In this document: positions 7,421 to 16,284 of the stretch, piece by piece
Layout: each line of letters opens with the position of its first letter
Position numbering within the stretch: the first letter of the stretch is position 1
Notes under the pieces: generated by a model
Told to the model about the DNA's origin: nothing
The model's database searches: none
The model's input: only the letters and a program-made list of their open reading frames with translations
From: Brachyspira sp. SAP_772
GTDB lineage: Bacteria > Spirochaetota > Brachyspiria > Brachyspirales > Brachyspiraceae
Length of the DNA stretch: 64,000 nt
NCBI RefSeq assembly: GCF_009755885.1
Contig: NZ_VYIX01000001.1
Coordinates: 124,001-188,000 of the forward strand
Direction: 5' to 3'
Translations under genes and position numbers: made by a program

Positions 7421-10192
7421 ATGGATTATAGTTCTACTATCAATTTGCCTAAAACCGCTTTTCCTATGAAAGCTGGTTTGAAGGAAAAAGAGCCCAAAAT
7501 AATAAAAAAATGGGAAGAAGAAAAACTTTATCAAAAGCTTAGAGAATTAAGAAAAGGTGCTCCTAAATGTATTTTACATGATGGACCGCCTTATGCGAAT
7601 GGAGACATTCATATTGGAACATCATTAAATAAAATTATTAAAGATATTATTGTGAGATATAAATCTGCTAAGGGATTTGATTCTCCTTATGTTCCGGGTT
7701 GGGATTGTCATGGTATGCCTATAGAGTTAAAGGTACAAGAGAGTTTAGGAGATAAATATAAAGAAACTTCTAAATTTATAATGAGAAAAAAATGCCGTGC
7801 TTATGCTCAGAAATATATTGACATTCAAAGAAAAGAGTTCAAAAGACTTGGTGTAATGGGAGATTGGGAAAATCCTTATCTTACAATGTCTCCTGAATAT
7901 GAATCTGAGATAGTTGAAGTATTTGCACAGTTAGTAGAGAAAGGCTACATATATAAAGGCTTAAGAACTATTCACTGGTGTATGGACTGTGAAACTGCTT
8001 TGGCTGCTGCTGAAATAGAATATGATGAGAATCATACTTCTACAAGTGTGTATGTAAGATTTCCTGTATTAAATAAAATCAATGATAAGTTAAACGGCAA
8101 TGTTGATGTTATGATATGGACTACTACTCCTTGGACATTGCCTTCAAATATGGCTTGTGCTTTCAATAGAGATTTAGAGTATGTGGCTGTTGAGATAGAC
8201 GGAAGATATGCAATAATGACAACTTCTTTAGTTGATACTGTTCTTGGTAAAAAAGACATGAAATCAGAGGGAAGAGATATTATTCCTATATCTATGGAAG
8301 AGATTGAAAAACTTGAAATAGCTCATCCATTTATAAAAGACAGAAAATCTGCTGTTGTATTTGCTGATTATGTTGAGGCTACTGCTGGTACTGGTGTTGT
8401 TCATACTGCTCCCGGTCATGGTATGGAAGACTATCAGACAGGTATGAATTATGGGCTTGAAATATATTGTCCTGTTGATAAAGCAGGAAGATATACAAGC
8501 GAGTTTCCTGAGATGCAGGGTATGAAAGTAAGAGATGCTAATCCTAAAGTAGTAGAGATACTTGAAAACAATGGTTCATTATTCTACAAAGAGAAAGTTA
8601 CTCACAGTTATCCTATTTGTTGGAGATGTAAGAATCCGTTAATATTTAGAGCTACTTCTCAGTGGTTTATGAATATGACACATGATAAGATAGATGAAAG
8701 AACAGTTAAATCTTTAGATAATATAAAATGGTATCCAGCTTGGGGACATGAGAGAATGAAAAAAATGCTTGAGAATCGTCCTGACTGGTGTTTATCAAGA
8801 CAGCGTTCTTGGGGAGTTCCTATACCTGCATTCTATTGTAAAAACTGCGGAAAAACTTTACTTACTGCAGAATCTACAAGACATTTTGCTGAAATAGTAA
8901 AAACTAAGGGAATGGATGTTTGGTTTGAATTAGAGGCTAAAGATTTACTTCCTGAAGGCACTAAATGTGAATGCGGAAGCTGTGATTTTGACAAAGAAGA
9001 AGATATTTTGGATGTTTGGTTTGATTCTGGGGTATCATCTTTTGCTTCACAAAAAACTAACAAAGATTTGGACGGAGTTTTCCCTGTTGATATATATTTA
9101 GAGGGAGGCGACCAATACAGAGGTTGGTTCCAAGCTGCAATTTGGCCTTCTATGGCTATAAGAGGAATACCTCCATATAAAGAGCTTATCACTCATGGTT
9201 GGACTTTAGACGAGCAGGGCAGAGCTATGCATAAAAGTGCTGGTAATGTTGTTTCACCTTTAGAAGTTATTGACAAATATGGTGCTGATATATTAAGACT
9301 TTGGTGTATAAGTGAAGACTTCACTCATAATGCTCGTGTTGGCGATAATATGATGAAGGCTATTGCTGACAATTACAGAAAAATAAGAAATACTTTCAGA
9401 TATTTGTTAGGCAATATTTCTGATTTTGATTACAGTAAAGAAAAGATTGAAGTTAAAGATTTGCTTCCTGTAGACAGATATGCTTTATCAAGACTTAATA
9501 GTTTTATAAAGGTTGCTGAGAAGGCTTGCGATGGTTATGAGTTCCATTTATTCTATCAAAGACTTATAAATTACTGTGTTGTTGAGCTTTCTGCTACTTA
9601 CTTTGATATTATAAAAGACAGATTATACTGTGATAGAAAAGATTCTCTCTCAAGAAGAAGTGCTCAGACTGTGCTTGTTGAGATATTAGATGTATTAGTA
9701 AAATTAATAGCTCCTGTGCTTCCTTTCACAACCGATGAGGTTTGGGGATACTACAAAGGAGAAAATGCTTCTTCTGTACATTTAGAATTATATCCTAAAG
9801 CTGATGAGAGTTTAATTGATTTAGAGTTAGAAAATGAGTGGGCTTCAATTCTTAAAGTACGCGATGATGTGTTATTATCACTTGAAAGAGCTAGAGATAA
9901 CAGCACAATAGGAAAATCTTTAGAGGCTTATATAACAATATGCACTAAAGAATCATCAACTAAAGACTTGCTTACTAAATATGAAAAATATTTAAACGAG
10001 ATATTCATTGTAAGTAAAGTAACACTTTCTGACAGCAAAGACGACACATTTATAGAGGGCGGAGTTTCTTTTGTTAAGACAGATAAAGCTAGTCATGAAA
10101 AATGCGTACGTTGTTGGGGACATTATGACAGTGTAGGCTCAGACAGCGAGCATAAAGAGTTATGTACTAGATGTGCTGAGGCAGTGAAATAA
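7421..10192 (+). CDS. ileS: Isoleucyl-tRNA synthetase
   Basis: This charges tRNA-Ile in the cytoplasm. The class I signatures are present: PYANGDIHIGTSLNK near the N-terminus (HIGH motif as HIGT), the CP1 editing domain with WTTTPWTLPSN and GTGVVHTAPGHG, and the catalytic loop GRAMHKSAGN in place of the usual KMSKS. A C-terminal zinc knuckle has CVRCW and CTRCA. The length of about 923 residues is normal for the bacterial type. I place the start at ATG 7421, which is preceded by GGAG; a TTG at 7376 would add 15 residues but has no ribosome site. A terminator follows. No T-box leader is visible in the 180 bases upstream. Confidence 0.96.
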   Translation: MDYSSTINLPKTAFPMKAGLKEKEPKIIKKWEEEKLYQKLRELRKGAPKCILHDGPPYANGDIHIGTSLNKIIKDIIVRYKSAKGFDSPYVPGWDCHGMPIELKVQESLGDKYKETSKFIMRKKCRAYAQKYIDIQRKEFKRLGVMGDWENPYLTMSPEYESEIVEVFAQLVEKGYIYKGLRTIHWCMDCETALAAAEIEYDENHTSTSVYVRFPVLNKINDKLNGNVDVMIWTTTPWTLPSNMACAFNRDLEYVAVEIDGRYAIMTTSLVDTVLGKKDMKSEGRDIIPISMEEIEKLEIAHPFIKDRKSAVVFADYVEATAGTGVVHTAPGHGMEDYQTGMNYGLEIYCPVDKAGRYTSEFPEMQGMKVRDANPKVVEILENNGSLFYKEKVTHSYPICWRCKNPLIFRATSQWFMNMTHDKIDERTVKSLDNIKWYPAWGHERMKKMLENRPDWCLSRQRSWGVPIPAFYCKNCGKTLLTAESTRHFAEIVKTKGMDVWFELEAKDLLPEGTKCECGSCDFDKEEDILDVWFDSGVSSFASQKTNKDLDGVFPVDIYLEGGDQYRGWFQAAIWPSMAIRGIPPYKELITHGWTLDEQGRAMHKSAGNVVSPLEVIDKYGADILRLWCISEDFTHNARVGDNMMKAIADNYRKIRNTFRYLLGNISDFDYSKEKIEVKDLLPVDRYALSRLNSFIKVAEKACDGYEFHLFYQRLINYCVVELSATYFDIIKDRLYCDRKDSLSRRSAQTVLVEILDVLVKLIAPVLPFTTDEVWGYYKGENASSVHLELYPKADESLIDLELENEWASILKVRDDVLLSLERARDNSTIGKSLEAYITICTKESSTKDLLTKYEKYLNEIFIVSKVTLSDSKDDTFIEGGVSFVKTDKASHEKCVRCWGHYDSVGSDSEHKELCTRCAEAVK

Positions 10193-10226
10193 AAAATACA
10201 AAAATAAATTAATATTTAAATATTAT

Positions 10227-10257
10227 AAAAGGGCGGCTGTAATGGCTGCTCTTTTTT
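10227..10257 (+). terminator. Rho-independent terminator after ileS
   Basis: GGGCGGC (10231-10237) pairs with GCTGCTC (10245-10251) using two G-U pairs, followed by six T. Confidence 0.8.
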
Positions 10258-10372
10258 ATTTATAAATTTATTAAAATATAATATTTAATTATTGATAGTA
10301 GTAAAATGGAACTATAAGAGGTTTAAATAAATCATTATATTATTATAATTTAATAATTAAAAAGGAGTTATA

Positions 10373-10648
10373 ATGATGACAGTATATAATAAAATAGGAA
10401 CTTCAAATGAAAATCCTCCAAGCGGTTATGATACTTGGAAAGAATATTGGGAATATAAAAAAGGGAGAAAATTTCAAAAGTGTTCTAATTTAGCATGTAA
10501 TAATGATGCTGAAGTTGGAGCACATGTTTACCCCAATTATTCACATGATACAATATACATAGTGCCTTTGTGCAAAGAATGTAATCATATTTATAACCAA
10601 TCACCTATGAATGTAGAAGAAATAGATTTGCTTAGACTTAATCAGTAA
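10373..10648 (+). CDS. Small HNH-like zinc-binding protein
   Basis: A 91-residue protein preceded by a strong AAAGGAG site. It has CSNLAC at about residues 37-42, GAHVYP at 49-54, and IVPLCKECNHIY at 63-74. The paired cysteines plus GAHV and a CxxC followed by N/H resemble the treble-clef core of HNH endonucleases, with GAHV in the position of the usual metal-binding histidine. It is much shorter than complete HNH enzymes, so it may be a minimal nuclease or just a zinc-binding structural protein. No neighbour indicates its role. It is an independent unit between two terminators. Confidence 0.6.
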   Translation: MMTVYNKIGTSNENPPSGYDTWKEYWEYKKGRKFQKCSNLACNNDAEVGAHVYPNYSHDTIYIVPLCKECNHIYNQSPMNVEEIDLLRLNQ

Positions 10649-10773
10649 ATATATTTTTGTACTAGGAAATTATTTATTATCAATTCTTTTATTGATTATT
10701 AAAATTTAACATAAATTATTAAATTAAAATTTATATATAAGTAATAAATATTTTATTACAATGTAAATAAAAT

Positions 10774-10806
10774 AGTGCAGTTAGTATTTGCTAGCTGTAC
10801 TTTTTT
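10774..10806 (+). terminator. Rho-independent terminator after the HNH-like gene
   Basis: An 11-bp stem (AGTGCAGTTAG at 10774-10784 with CTAGCTGTACT at 10791-10801, two G-U pairs) is followed by six T. Confidence 0.8.
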
Positions 10807-10866
10807 GTTGCTAATAATCTTTATTATATTCTTTTAAATAATATTAAAAAATAATTATCTTTTCAC

Positions 10867-10895
10867 TTGACAATTCTATATATATGTTGTACTAT
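10867..10895 (+). promoter_or_regulatory. Promoter of the padR operon
   Basis: TTGACA (10867-10872), a 17-base spacer and TACTAT (10890-10895) form a near-consensus sigma-70 promoter. The -10 box overlaps a perfect inverted repeat (next feature), suggesting direct repression. Confidence 0.8.
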
Positions 10896-10916
10896 ACTGT
10901 GTATAACACAGTATAG
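10892..10916 (+). promoter_or_regulatory. Putative PadR operator (perfect inverted repeat)
   Basis: CTATACTGTG (10892-10901) and CACAGTATAG (10907-10916) are exact reverse complements separated by five bases. The repeat overlaps the -10 box and ends 25 bases before the padR start. Autorepression by the encoded PadR protein is the simplest reading; this is inferred from position and family behaviour. Confidence 0.75.
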
Positions 10917-10941
10917 CGTATTAAATAATAAGGAGCGGCGA

Positions 10942-11274
10942 TTGAATAATGATGATTTAATTTCTAGTTTGGTGCAAGAATTGAGGAGGGGTACTTTAAT
11001 AATGGTTGTATTAAGTCAGCTTAAAAATGAAGAATATGGCTACAGCTTAATAAGTAAATTAAAAGAAAATGGTATAACAATAGAGTCTAATACTTTATAT
11101 CCGCTTTTAAGAAGATTAGAAAATCAGGGGCTTTTAAAAAGTGAATGGAAAACAAATGAAGAGAAGCCTAGAAAATATTATTTAATAACAAAAGATGGGC
11201 TGAAAGTATTAGAAAAATCTAAAGAACATTGGAAAGAGTATTCTAATGCCGTAAACAAAATTCTTGAAAAATAA
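10942..11274 (+). CDS. PadR-family transcriptional regulator
   Basis: About 110 residues. The start is TTG 10942, six bases after AAGGAG; the longer reading frame from 10867 begins inside the promoter. The PadR winged helix is clear: RRGTLIMVVLSQL, EYGYSLISKL, SNTLYPLLRRLENQGLL and KYYLITKDG, followed by a short C-terminal dimerisation helix (PadR-s1 type). PadR proteins repress adjacent genes and often their own operon in response to small molecules or stress. The next gene encodes a HAAS-domain membrane protein, which is the usual partner. The perfect palindrome over the promoter is the likely binding site. Confidence 0.9.
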   Translation: MNNDDLISSLVQELRRGTLIMVVLSQLKNEEYGYSLISKLKENGITIESNTLYPLLRRLENQGLLKSEWKTNEEKPRKYYLITKDGLKVLEKSKEHWKEYSNAVNKILEK

Positions 11275-11301
11275 TTAAATTAAAAAATTAAAGGAAAAAT
11301 T

Positions 11302-12267
11302 ATGAAAGAACTTAGTAAAGATGTAAATGATTTAATAGAAAGATATATTTATGCTGTTACAAAGAAAATGTCTTTAAAAATTAAAAATGATGTTGCTGAT
11401 GAATTAAAGACATTAATTTATGATACAATAGATGAAAGATATAATGATAAAGAAATAACGTTAAAAGATGCAAAGATTATTTTAATGGAATTGGGAAGTC
11501 CTAATAAGCTTTATGAAAAATATGATAATTCTTCAGACAAATGCTTAATAGGTCAGCCTTATTATAATTATTATAAAGATATATTAAAGATTGTTTTAAT
11601 ATCTACTATTTTTGGAACAGGGTTGTCTTGCCTTATTAATATTCAAAATCAAACTGTATCAAAATTTTTTAGCAATATAATATTGGCATCTATATTATCT
11701 TTTTCTTTTGTTACTTTAATATTTATTTTTATATATAAGTTTAATATTAATTTTTTTGATGATGATATTGATTTTGATAAATTGCCAAAACTTCCAAATA
11801 ATAATATAAAAACAAATAAATATTTTTCTTTATTATCAATATTATTTGCGGTGATATTTTTAAGTTTATTTATTTTATCTCCAAGTATATTTAGTTTTAA
11901 TATAGATGGGAAGTTTATAAATTTATTTAATATTGATATTATAAAATCATCATATTTATTTGCTGTATTTTTTATTGTTTTATTGATATTTAGAGAGATA
12001 ATAAAGATAGTTGATAATAGTTATAATATGAGAAATACAATATTATTTATAGCTATTAATATATTTTCTGCTGTTATTTCTTTTATATGGTTTTTTAATT
12101 ATAATTTAATAAATGAAGTATTTATTGATTCTTTAATAAAAAATGCAAGTAATAATTTTATTTTATCTATATTTAGTAATTTTCAAATGTTTTGTTTTTT
12201 TATGATATTACTTGCATTGATTTTGGATAGTATTGATAAGATATTAAAATTTAAGCGTAACTGTTAA
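11302..12267 (+). CDS. HAAS-domain (DUF1700-like) membrane protein
   Basis: The 321-residue protein begins with a cytoplasmic helical domain of about 80 residues (KKMSLKIKNDVADELKTLI, then DAKIILMELGSPNKLYEKY), which matches the HAAS domain commonly paired with PadR regulators. Six or so hydrophobic segments follow between about residues 95 and 315. It lies 27 bases after padR with a good AAAGGAAAA site, so the two are co-transcribed. The pair may sense envelope conditions, with HAAS linking membrane state to PadR; this is inference from recurring gene pairs. The C-terminal membrane part is not recognised. A terminator follows at 12301. Confidence 0.78.
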   Translation: MKELSKDVNDLIERYIYAVTKKMSLKIKNDVADELKTLIYDTIDERYNDKEITLKDAKIILMELGSPNKLYEKYDNSSDKCLIGQPYYNYYKDILKIVLISTIFGTGLSCLINIQNQTVSKFFSNIILASILSFSFVTLIFIFIYKFNINFFDDDIDFDKLPKLPNNNIKTNKYFSLLSILFAVIFLSLFILSPSIFSFNIDGKFINLFNIDIIKSSYLFAVFFIVLLIFREIIKIVDNSYNMRNTILFIAINIFSAVISFIWFFNYNLINEVFIDSLIKNASNNFILSIFSNFQMFCFFMILLALILDSIDKILKFKRNC

Positions 12268-12300
12268 AATCAAAATTTATATATATAAATATGGTATAAA

Positions 12301-12330
12301 GGGTAGCTGGTGTTTACTGGCTGTCCTTTT
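12301..12330 (+). terminator. Rho-independent terminator of the padR operon
   Basis: GGGTAGCTGGT (12301-12311) pairs with ACTGGCTGTCC (12316-12326) through an 11-bp stem with several G-U pairs, followed by TTTT. Confidence 0.75.
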
Positions 12331-12410
12331 ATTTTGTTGCAGTTTTATAATATAGTTATTAGTAGTAGAATCTTTTCTAAAAAATGATAAATAAAAAATT
12401 GTCTCTTTCA

Positions 12411-12439
12411 TTGAATAATTAAAAAAAATTACTTATACT
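12411..12439 (+). promoter_or_regulatory. Candidate promoter of the Type IIG RM gene
   Basis: TTGAAT (12411-12416), 17 bases, TATACT (12434-12439). The 80-base leader to the start codon contains a weak hairpin (AATCAA with TTGATT at about 12470-12486). Confidence 0.45.
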
Positions 12440-12522
12440 ATGTAAAAATAAAAAAATTGTTTTTTACAATCAAGGTTTTTTTGATTAATGTTTTCTTATA
12501 TAACTAATTGGGAGATTATTTT

Positions 12523-15486
12523 ATGTATAGCAAAGATGAAGTTTATAAAAAAGTTGAAGAGCTTGTTATTAAGTTTAGAAATAACAGAGAACAATATACT
12601 AACAAAAATTATAATGAAACGGAGACTAGAAGGGATTTTTTGGATCCGTTCTTTGAGGCGTTCGGTTGGGACGTTTCTAATAGAGCGTGTAAATCGCAGA
12701 CTTATCGTGATGTAATTCATGAGGATAAGGTGAAAGTGGGGAAGGAAACTAAGGCTCCTGATTATGCGTTTCGTATTGGGGGGAATAGGGTTTTCTTTGT
12801 GGAGGCGAAAAAGCCCGGTGTTAATCTTAAAGAGGACAGTTTACCTGCTTTCCAGCTTAGGAGGTATGGCTGGAGTGCAAAGCTCGGGATTAGTTTTCTC
12901 ACTGATTTCGAGGAGCTTGCCGTTTATGATTGCACTAGAAAACCTAGTGTTAATGATAAGGCATCAACGGCAAGAATTGAGTATATTCATTTTGAGGATT
13001 ATTTAAAAAAATTTGATTTCCTTTATGAGATACTCAATAAAGAGAGGATTGAACAGGGCTCCCTTGAAAAGTATATAGCAGGGACTTCTAACAAAAAAGG
13101 TACTGAAAGCGTTGATATAGATTTCTTAATCACACTTGACAATCTACGTACTAAACTCGCTTCTAATATTTCTAAATTAAACAAAGATTTATCTGTACGT
13201 GATTTGAATTATGCAGTGCAGCAGATTATTGACAGGATTATATTTTTGAGGGCCGCTGAGGACAGAGGTATCGAAGAGTATGGCGATTTGAAAAAAACTT
13301 GCCAAAACAAAAATGACAATTTTTACAGCAATCTATTAAAAATCTTTGAACATGCAGACGGTAGGTATAATTCCGGGCTGTTTGATTTCTCTAAAGACAG
13401 TATTAGCAGCAGTATTGTGATTGATAATAAGGTGATAAAAGAGATTATTAATGAGCTTTATTATCCTTTGAGTCCTTATGAGTTTTCTGTGATATCGGTT
13501 GAGATAATAGGGAATGCTTATGAGCAGTTTCTCGGCAAAACTATCACTATAGGTAAGAACCATAGTGCAAAGATAGAATTAAAACCAGAGGTGCGTAAGG
13601 CAGGAGGGGTTTATTATACACCAGAGTATATAGTAGATTATATAGTAGCGAATACGGTTGGGGAGGCGATAAAGGGTAAGAAGCCAGAGGAGATAGCCAA
13701 TATAAAGATATTGGACCCTGCTTGCGGTAGCGGCAGTTTTTTACTTGGGGCGTATAAATATTTACTTAATTATCATATAGAATATTACAACAAGATAAAG
13801 GACAGGGCGAAGTTTAAGGGGGTGAAAGAAGATGTAATAAAGGAGAATGGGGATTTAACAATTTGGATAAAGAAGCAGATATTACGCAACAACATATTTG
13901 GTGTGGACATAGACAGCAATGCGGTAGAGGTAACGAAATTATCGCTACTAATGAAATGTTTGGAGGGGGAGAGCCCAGCGTCAATACAGAACAATCAGGA
14001 TTTATTTAATGAGCGGGCTTTACCGTCATTGGAGGACAACATCAAGTGCGGGAACAGTTTGATAGGCAATGATTTTTATGAAAGTCATTTAGATTTGGAC
14101 GATGACACTTTATATAAAATTAACTGCTTTGATTGGAATTTAAAATTTAGGGACATAATGAAATCAGGCGGATTTGATGTTGTTATTGGTAATCCTCCGT
14201 ATGTTCAAATTCAAGGTATGGAAAGAGAACTTAAAGAAGGATATAAAGAAGCTAATTATAAAAATTATATTTCTACAGGGGACATTTATCAGTTATTTTT
14301 TGAAAAAAGTTTAAATGTACTTAAAGTAGGCGGAATTGTTGGAATGATAACTTCTAATAAATGGATGCGTGCGGGATATGGTGCAATTACAAGAGATTAT
14401 TTTTATAGGAATGTAAATGTTAATGGTGTTATAGATTTAGGTGGCGGAAGATTTCAAGGTGCTACAGTTGATACAAGTATAATATTATATTCAAAAAAAG
14501 ATAATGAAATAAAAATTAATGAACCTAGAGAATTTAAGGCTATTAAATTTTATGATGATTTATCAGAGCTTAATAATATACAATTTAAAAATGAGATTAT
14601 CATAGCAGATAAAGATAAAGAATGGCTTATAATGAATAATATTGAAAATAGTATTTTTGAAAAAATAAATAAACATAAACCTTTAAAAGATTGGGATATT
14701 AATATTTATAGAGGAGTTTTAACAGGATTTAATGAAGCATTTATTATTGATGAAGAAACAAAAAATAATCTTATAAATGAAGATTCTAAAAGTGCCGAGT
14801 TAATCAAACCTGTGTTAAGAGGAAGAGATATAAAAAGATATTATTCATCTTATACTTCATATTTAATTAATACTCATAATGGTATAAAAGAAAAAAATAT
14901 ACCGCCTATTAATATAAAAGATTATCCAGCTATAAAAAAACATTTGGACAAATATTATAAACAATTAGAAAAAAGACAGGATAAAGGTATAACTCCTTAT
15001 AATTTAAGAAATTGTGCTTATTTATCTAGTTTTTCAAATATAAATATAGTTTGGCAGCGTATAACAGATAGAAATAAATTTGTAGTTTCAAATGAAGGAG
15101 AATATATACTTGATAGTATGGCTTTTATTAGTGGACTAAATTCAAGAGAAAAAGCATATTATATATTGGGCGTATTGAATAGTAATTTAGTATATTTTTG
15201 GATTAGACATAATGTGCATGAATATGGTCAAACAGGTTTTAGACTTTCAAATCAGTATGTTGAGATAATACCAATTCCAGAACCTGATAAAGATACTGAA
15301 GATAAGTTAGTTAATCTCGTTGACAATATCATTGATTTAAACAAAAAGTTATCCTCCGAAAAGAACCCAAACACTATAGAAATGCTCAATACTCGTATAC
15401 AAGCCGTTGATGCCGCTATTGATAAAATTGTTTATTCTTTGTACAATTTGACTGATGAGGAGATTAGAGTTATTGAGGGTAATTAA
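12523..15486 (+). CDS. Type IIG restriction enzyme / adenine methyltransferase
   Basis: One 987-residue polypeptide that should both cut and methylate DNA. Domains in order: PD-(D/E)xK nuclease (PD at 79-80, then E94-A-K96 in FFVEAKKPG); helical connector; N6-adenine methylase with motif I DPACGSG at about 398-404 and motif IV NPPY at 557-560; TaqI/Eco57I-like target-recognition domain at about 720-925; conserved C-terminal helices. The start is ATG 12523, seven bases after GGGAG. The RES gene begins at the base after its stop codon. The segment before about 14160 is richer in G and uses different codons than the segment after it, and two partial copies of the latter lie downstream. I infer that specificity can change by exchange of the 3' part. 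Confidence 0.93.
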   Translation: MYSKDEVYKKVEELVIKFRNNREQYTNKNYNETETRRDFLDPFFEAFGWDVSNRACKSQTYRDVIHEDKVKVGKETKAPDYAFRIGGNRVFFVEAKKPGVNLKEDSLPAFQLRRYGWSAKLGISFLTDFEELAVYDCTRKPSVNDKASTARIEYIHFEDYLKKFDFLYEILNKERIEQGSLEKYIAGTSNKKGTESVDIDFLITLDNLRTKLASNISKLNKDLSVRDLNYAVQQIIDRIIFLRAAEDRGIEEYGDLKKTCQNKNDNFYSNLLKIFEHADGRYNSGLFDFSKDSISSSIVIDNKVIKEIINELYYPLSPYEFSVISVEIIGNAYEQFLGKTITIGKNHSAKIELKPEVRKAGGVYYTPEYIVDYIVANTVGEAIKGKKPEEIANIKILDPACGSGSFLLGAYKYLLNYHIEYYNKIKDRAKFKGVKEDVIKENGDLTIWIKKQILRNNIFGVDIDSNAVEVTKLSLLMKCLEGESPASIQNNQDLFNERALPSLEDNIKCGNSLIGNDFYESHLDLDDDTLYKINCFDWNLKFRDIMKSGGFDVVIGNPPYVQIQGMERELKEGYKEANYKNYISTGDIYQLFFEKSLNVLKVGGIVGMITSNKWMRAGYGAITRDYFYRNVNVNGVIDLGGGRFQGATVDTSIILYSKKDNEIKINEPREFKAIKFYDDLSELNNIQFKNEIIIADKDKEWLIMNNIENSIFEKINKHKPLKDWDINIYRGVLTGFNEAFIIDEETKNNLINEDSKSAELIKPVLRGRDIKRYYSSYTSYLINTHNGIKEKNIPPINIKDYPAIKKHLDKYYKQLEKRQDKGITPYNLRNCAYLSSFSNINIVWQRITDRNKFVVSNEGEYILDSMAFISGLNSREKAYYILGVLNSNLVYFWIRHNVHEYGQTGFRLSNQYVEIIPIPEPDKDTEDKLVNLVDNIIDLNKKLSSEKNPNTIEMLNTRIQAVDAAIDKIVYSLYNLTDEEIRVIEGN

Positions 15487-16263
15487 ATGGAAGATGAAGA
15501 TGTAATAAAAAAACAATCTTTAGAAAAAATGTTATATTTTTCTGACATAGCTAATGATTTTTATTCATTTAAAAATGAAATTACTTATAATAATAGATTT
15601 TTTCCAAAGCATAAAATTATTACTAAATTAAAAAAAGAATTAAAAAATCATCAATATATATTAGAAAAAGGAACTATTTTATATCGTAGTAGAATATATA
15701 GATTACCTATAGATATAAATTGTTTCATTAAAAATGGTTATTTATCAGGATATGATGCAGAAAATTCTTTAGCTCCTAAAGATAAAAATATTATTGGAGC
15801 AGGTAGAGCAAATCCAGAAAAAATTAGTTATTTATATCTATCACAAGATGCCAAAACAAGTATTAAAGAAATACGTCCTATTATAAAAAATAGGATTAGT
15901 GTTGCTCGAATAAAAATATTAAAAGATTTAAAACTATTTGATATTTCAAATTTAAATGAAAAATTAAAAAATGTTCCTGAATTGCAATCATTAAATTATG
16001 CTTTTTCTATTCCTAACTTTGGAGATAAAACAGATTATGTTCCAACACAATATATTGCTGAATTATTAAAAAACAAAAAATTTGATGGGATTAGATTTAA
16101 TAGTTCTCTTGATAATGCTGGAATAAATATAACTTTATTTAATCATGAAAATAATTGTGAGTTCATAGACTCAAAATTATATTTATTAGAAGATATGGAT
16201 ATAAGTTGTTCAGATATGGAATGTTTTTTTAAAATATTTTTCTCTACATATGATAAAGAATAA
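15487..16263 (+). CDS. RES-domain protein (candidate NAD-depleting toxin or effector)
   Basis: The 258-residue protein contains a RES domain: GTILYRSRIYRL at about residues 62-73, GRANPEKISYLYLS at about 105-118, then TSIKEIRP. The R, Y and E positions fit the predicted NAD-binding pocket of RES toxins, which degrade NAD+. The N-terminal 60 residues are helical, as in HEPN/RES-type longer versions. The start codon directly abuts the RM stop codon, and its ribosome site (GAGGG, 15476-15480) lies inside the RM coding sequence, so translation is probably coupled. No Xre/DUF2384 antitoxin is adjacent. Together with the next gene it probably acts in phage defence; that role is inferred. Confidence 0.82.
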   Translation: MEDEDVIKKQSLEKMLYFSDIANDFYSFKNEITYNNRFFPKHKIITKLKKELKNHQYILEKGTILYRSRIYRLPIDINCFIKNGYLSGYDAENSLAPKDKNIIGAGRANPEKISYLYLSQDAKTSIKEIRPIIKNRISVARIKILKDLKLFDISNLNEKLKNVPELQSLNYAFSIPNFGDKTDYVPTQYIAELLKNKKFDGIRFNSSLDNAGINITLFNHENNCEFIDSKLYLLEDMDISCSDMECFFKIFFSTYDKE

Positions 16264-16284
16264 TATTTTATATAAGGTTTATTT

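Noticed and set aside
12508-12522. TTG start for the RM gene
   Set aside because: The TTG overlaps the GGGAG ribosome site; ATG 12523 has the right spacing.
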